Below the pieces are notes generated by a model. That model ran no database searches. It worked only from the letters and a program-made list of their open reading frames with translations, and had not been told where the DNA came from. This document shows, piece by piece, positions 4,679 through 5,146 of a stretch of DNA of 5,146 nt (the stretch's first letter is position 1; the number at the start of each line of letters is the position of its first letter). The stretch is from positions 1-5,146 of the forward strand of contig CAJMSO010000153.1 in NCBI GenBank assembly GCA_905216075.1, given 5' to 3'. The position numbers were made by a program, and so were the translations under genes. The stretch comes from an uncultured bacterium. GTDB lineage: Bacteria; Actinomycetota; Coriobacteriia; Coriobacteriales; Coriobacteriaceae.

Positions 4679-5146
4679 ATGCTGTTCGATGTTTGGGGTA
4701 GCGATACCCTTATCCACTGGGCCGGCTGGGCCATGGTCTTTATTGGCCTGATCGTGCTCAACGAGGTCGGCCGCCGCACCAAGCTGGGCGCGGCAATCAT
4801 CTTTGGCGTGGCTCCGCTGGCCATGACCATCTACTGCGTCGCCATCGCCGTCGGCGTTTCGCAGGGTGCCGAGTGGGCGCTCACCAACCCCACCCATGTG
4901 TACCAGAACAGCTGGTTCCACTACGCCAAGGTATACGCGGCGCTCGCCGGTTGCTGGGGCTTCATTGCCATTAAGTACCAGTGGGGAAAGATCGGCAAGG
5001 CGCATTGGTTCCGCGCATGGCCGTTTGTGATCGTCGCCATCAACATCATGATCGCCGTCGTATCCGACTTCGAGAGCGCCTATCACTTCTTTGTCCTGGG
5101 CGAGTCCACCTGGGTCACCTCCGAAGGTGCTACGCAGCTGGCCGGC
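4679..5146 (+). CDS. Multi-pass membrane protein, probably DUF5692 family (partial)
   Basis: This gene is open from an ATG at 4679 to the right edge (156 codons, no stop). It has an excellent AAAGGAG site at 4666-4672, 6 nt upstream. The visible product has four likely membrane helices, near residues 12-28, 37-60, 79-100 and 111-130. It is rich in Trp and aromatic residues, with a short N-terminal lead and polar loops such as 29-36 and 101-110. The pattern H-W-A-G-W, L-N-E-V-G-R, W-F-H-Y-A-K-V-Y-A-A-L-A-G and A-I-N-I matches what I recall of the DUF5692 family, whose function is unknown; a database search is needed to confirm it. It follows the TetR-family gene by 63 bp on the same strand and is probably co-transcribed. 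It could be a regulator-linked transporter or membrane sensor, but nothing in the sequence decides this. Confidence 0.8.
   Translation, partial: MLFDVWGSDTLIHWAGWAMVFIGLIVLNEVGRRTKLGAAIIFGVAPLAMTIYCVAIAVGVSQGAEWALTNPTHVYQNSWFHYAKVYAALAGCWGFIAIKYQWGKIGKAHWFRAWPFVIVAINIMIAVVSDFESAYHFFVLGESTWVTSEGATQLAG

Noticed and set aside
4445..5086. Minus-strand open frame of 213 codons at the right end
   Set aside because: Antisense to the 3' end of the TetR-family gene and to the membrane protein, which has a strong ribosome site and clear membrane helices in its own frame.

Overview
The window looks like chromosomal DNA from a high-GC anaerobe of the Actinobacteria. The best guess is Coriobacteriia, close to Collinsella. 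The grounds are GC-rich coding sequence, a large anaerobic-type Fe-S flavoprotein, a [NiFe]-hydrogenase maturation protein, a mannose-type PTS start and a membrane protein resembling the DUF5692 family. The genus is inference from gene content and style. There is no rRNA or other marker gene here.

Layout: (1) Positions 1-29 hold the first nine codons, on the minus strand, of a gene that looks like a mannose-family PTS EIIA. (2) Positions 30-366 are an AT-rich non-coding stretch with the likely promoter region of that gene (a TATAAT box and two abutting palindromes). (3) hypA lies on the minus strand at 367-795 and begins with TTG. (4) Positions 796-988 carry no gene, but hold a long imperfect inverted repeat with a strong central hairpin, plus a second perfect hairpin next to the upstream gene's stop. 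(5) A 924-residue multi-cluster Fe-S/FAD/NAD(P)H oxidoreductase lies on the minus strand at 989-3763. (6) Positions 3764-3952 form a divergent control region with two near-identical 6-3-6 palindromes and a diverged third copy. (7) A TetR-family regulator lies on the plus strand at 3953-4615. (8) A multi-membrane-span protein, probably DUF5692 family, starts at 4679 on the plus strand and runs off the right edge.

How it may work together: the TetR-family protein is transcribed divergently from the flavoprotein and just ahead of the membrane protein. The palindromes sit in and next to the best candidate flavoprotein promoter, so the simplest reading is that the regulator controls the flavoprotein and perhaps itself and the membrane gene. 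The flavoprotein has the GltD/NfnB-type FAD and NAD(P)H core, flanked on both sides by Fe-S modules. It should move electrons between NAD(P)H and ferredoxin-like carriers or an unknown partner. hypA lies downstream on the same strand, but the structured element between them includes a terminator-like hairpin, so co-transcription is uncertain.

The most notable items are the structured element at 832-985, the spaced operator-like palindromes at 3856-3893, and the domain layout of the flavoprotein. I found no mobile element, CRISPR array, tRNA or rRNA.
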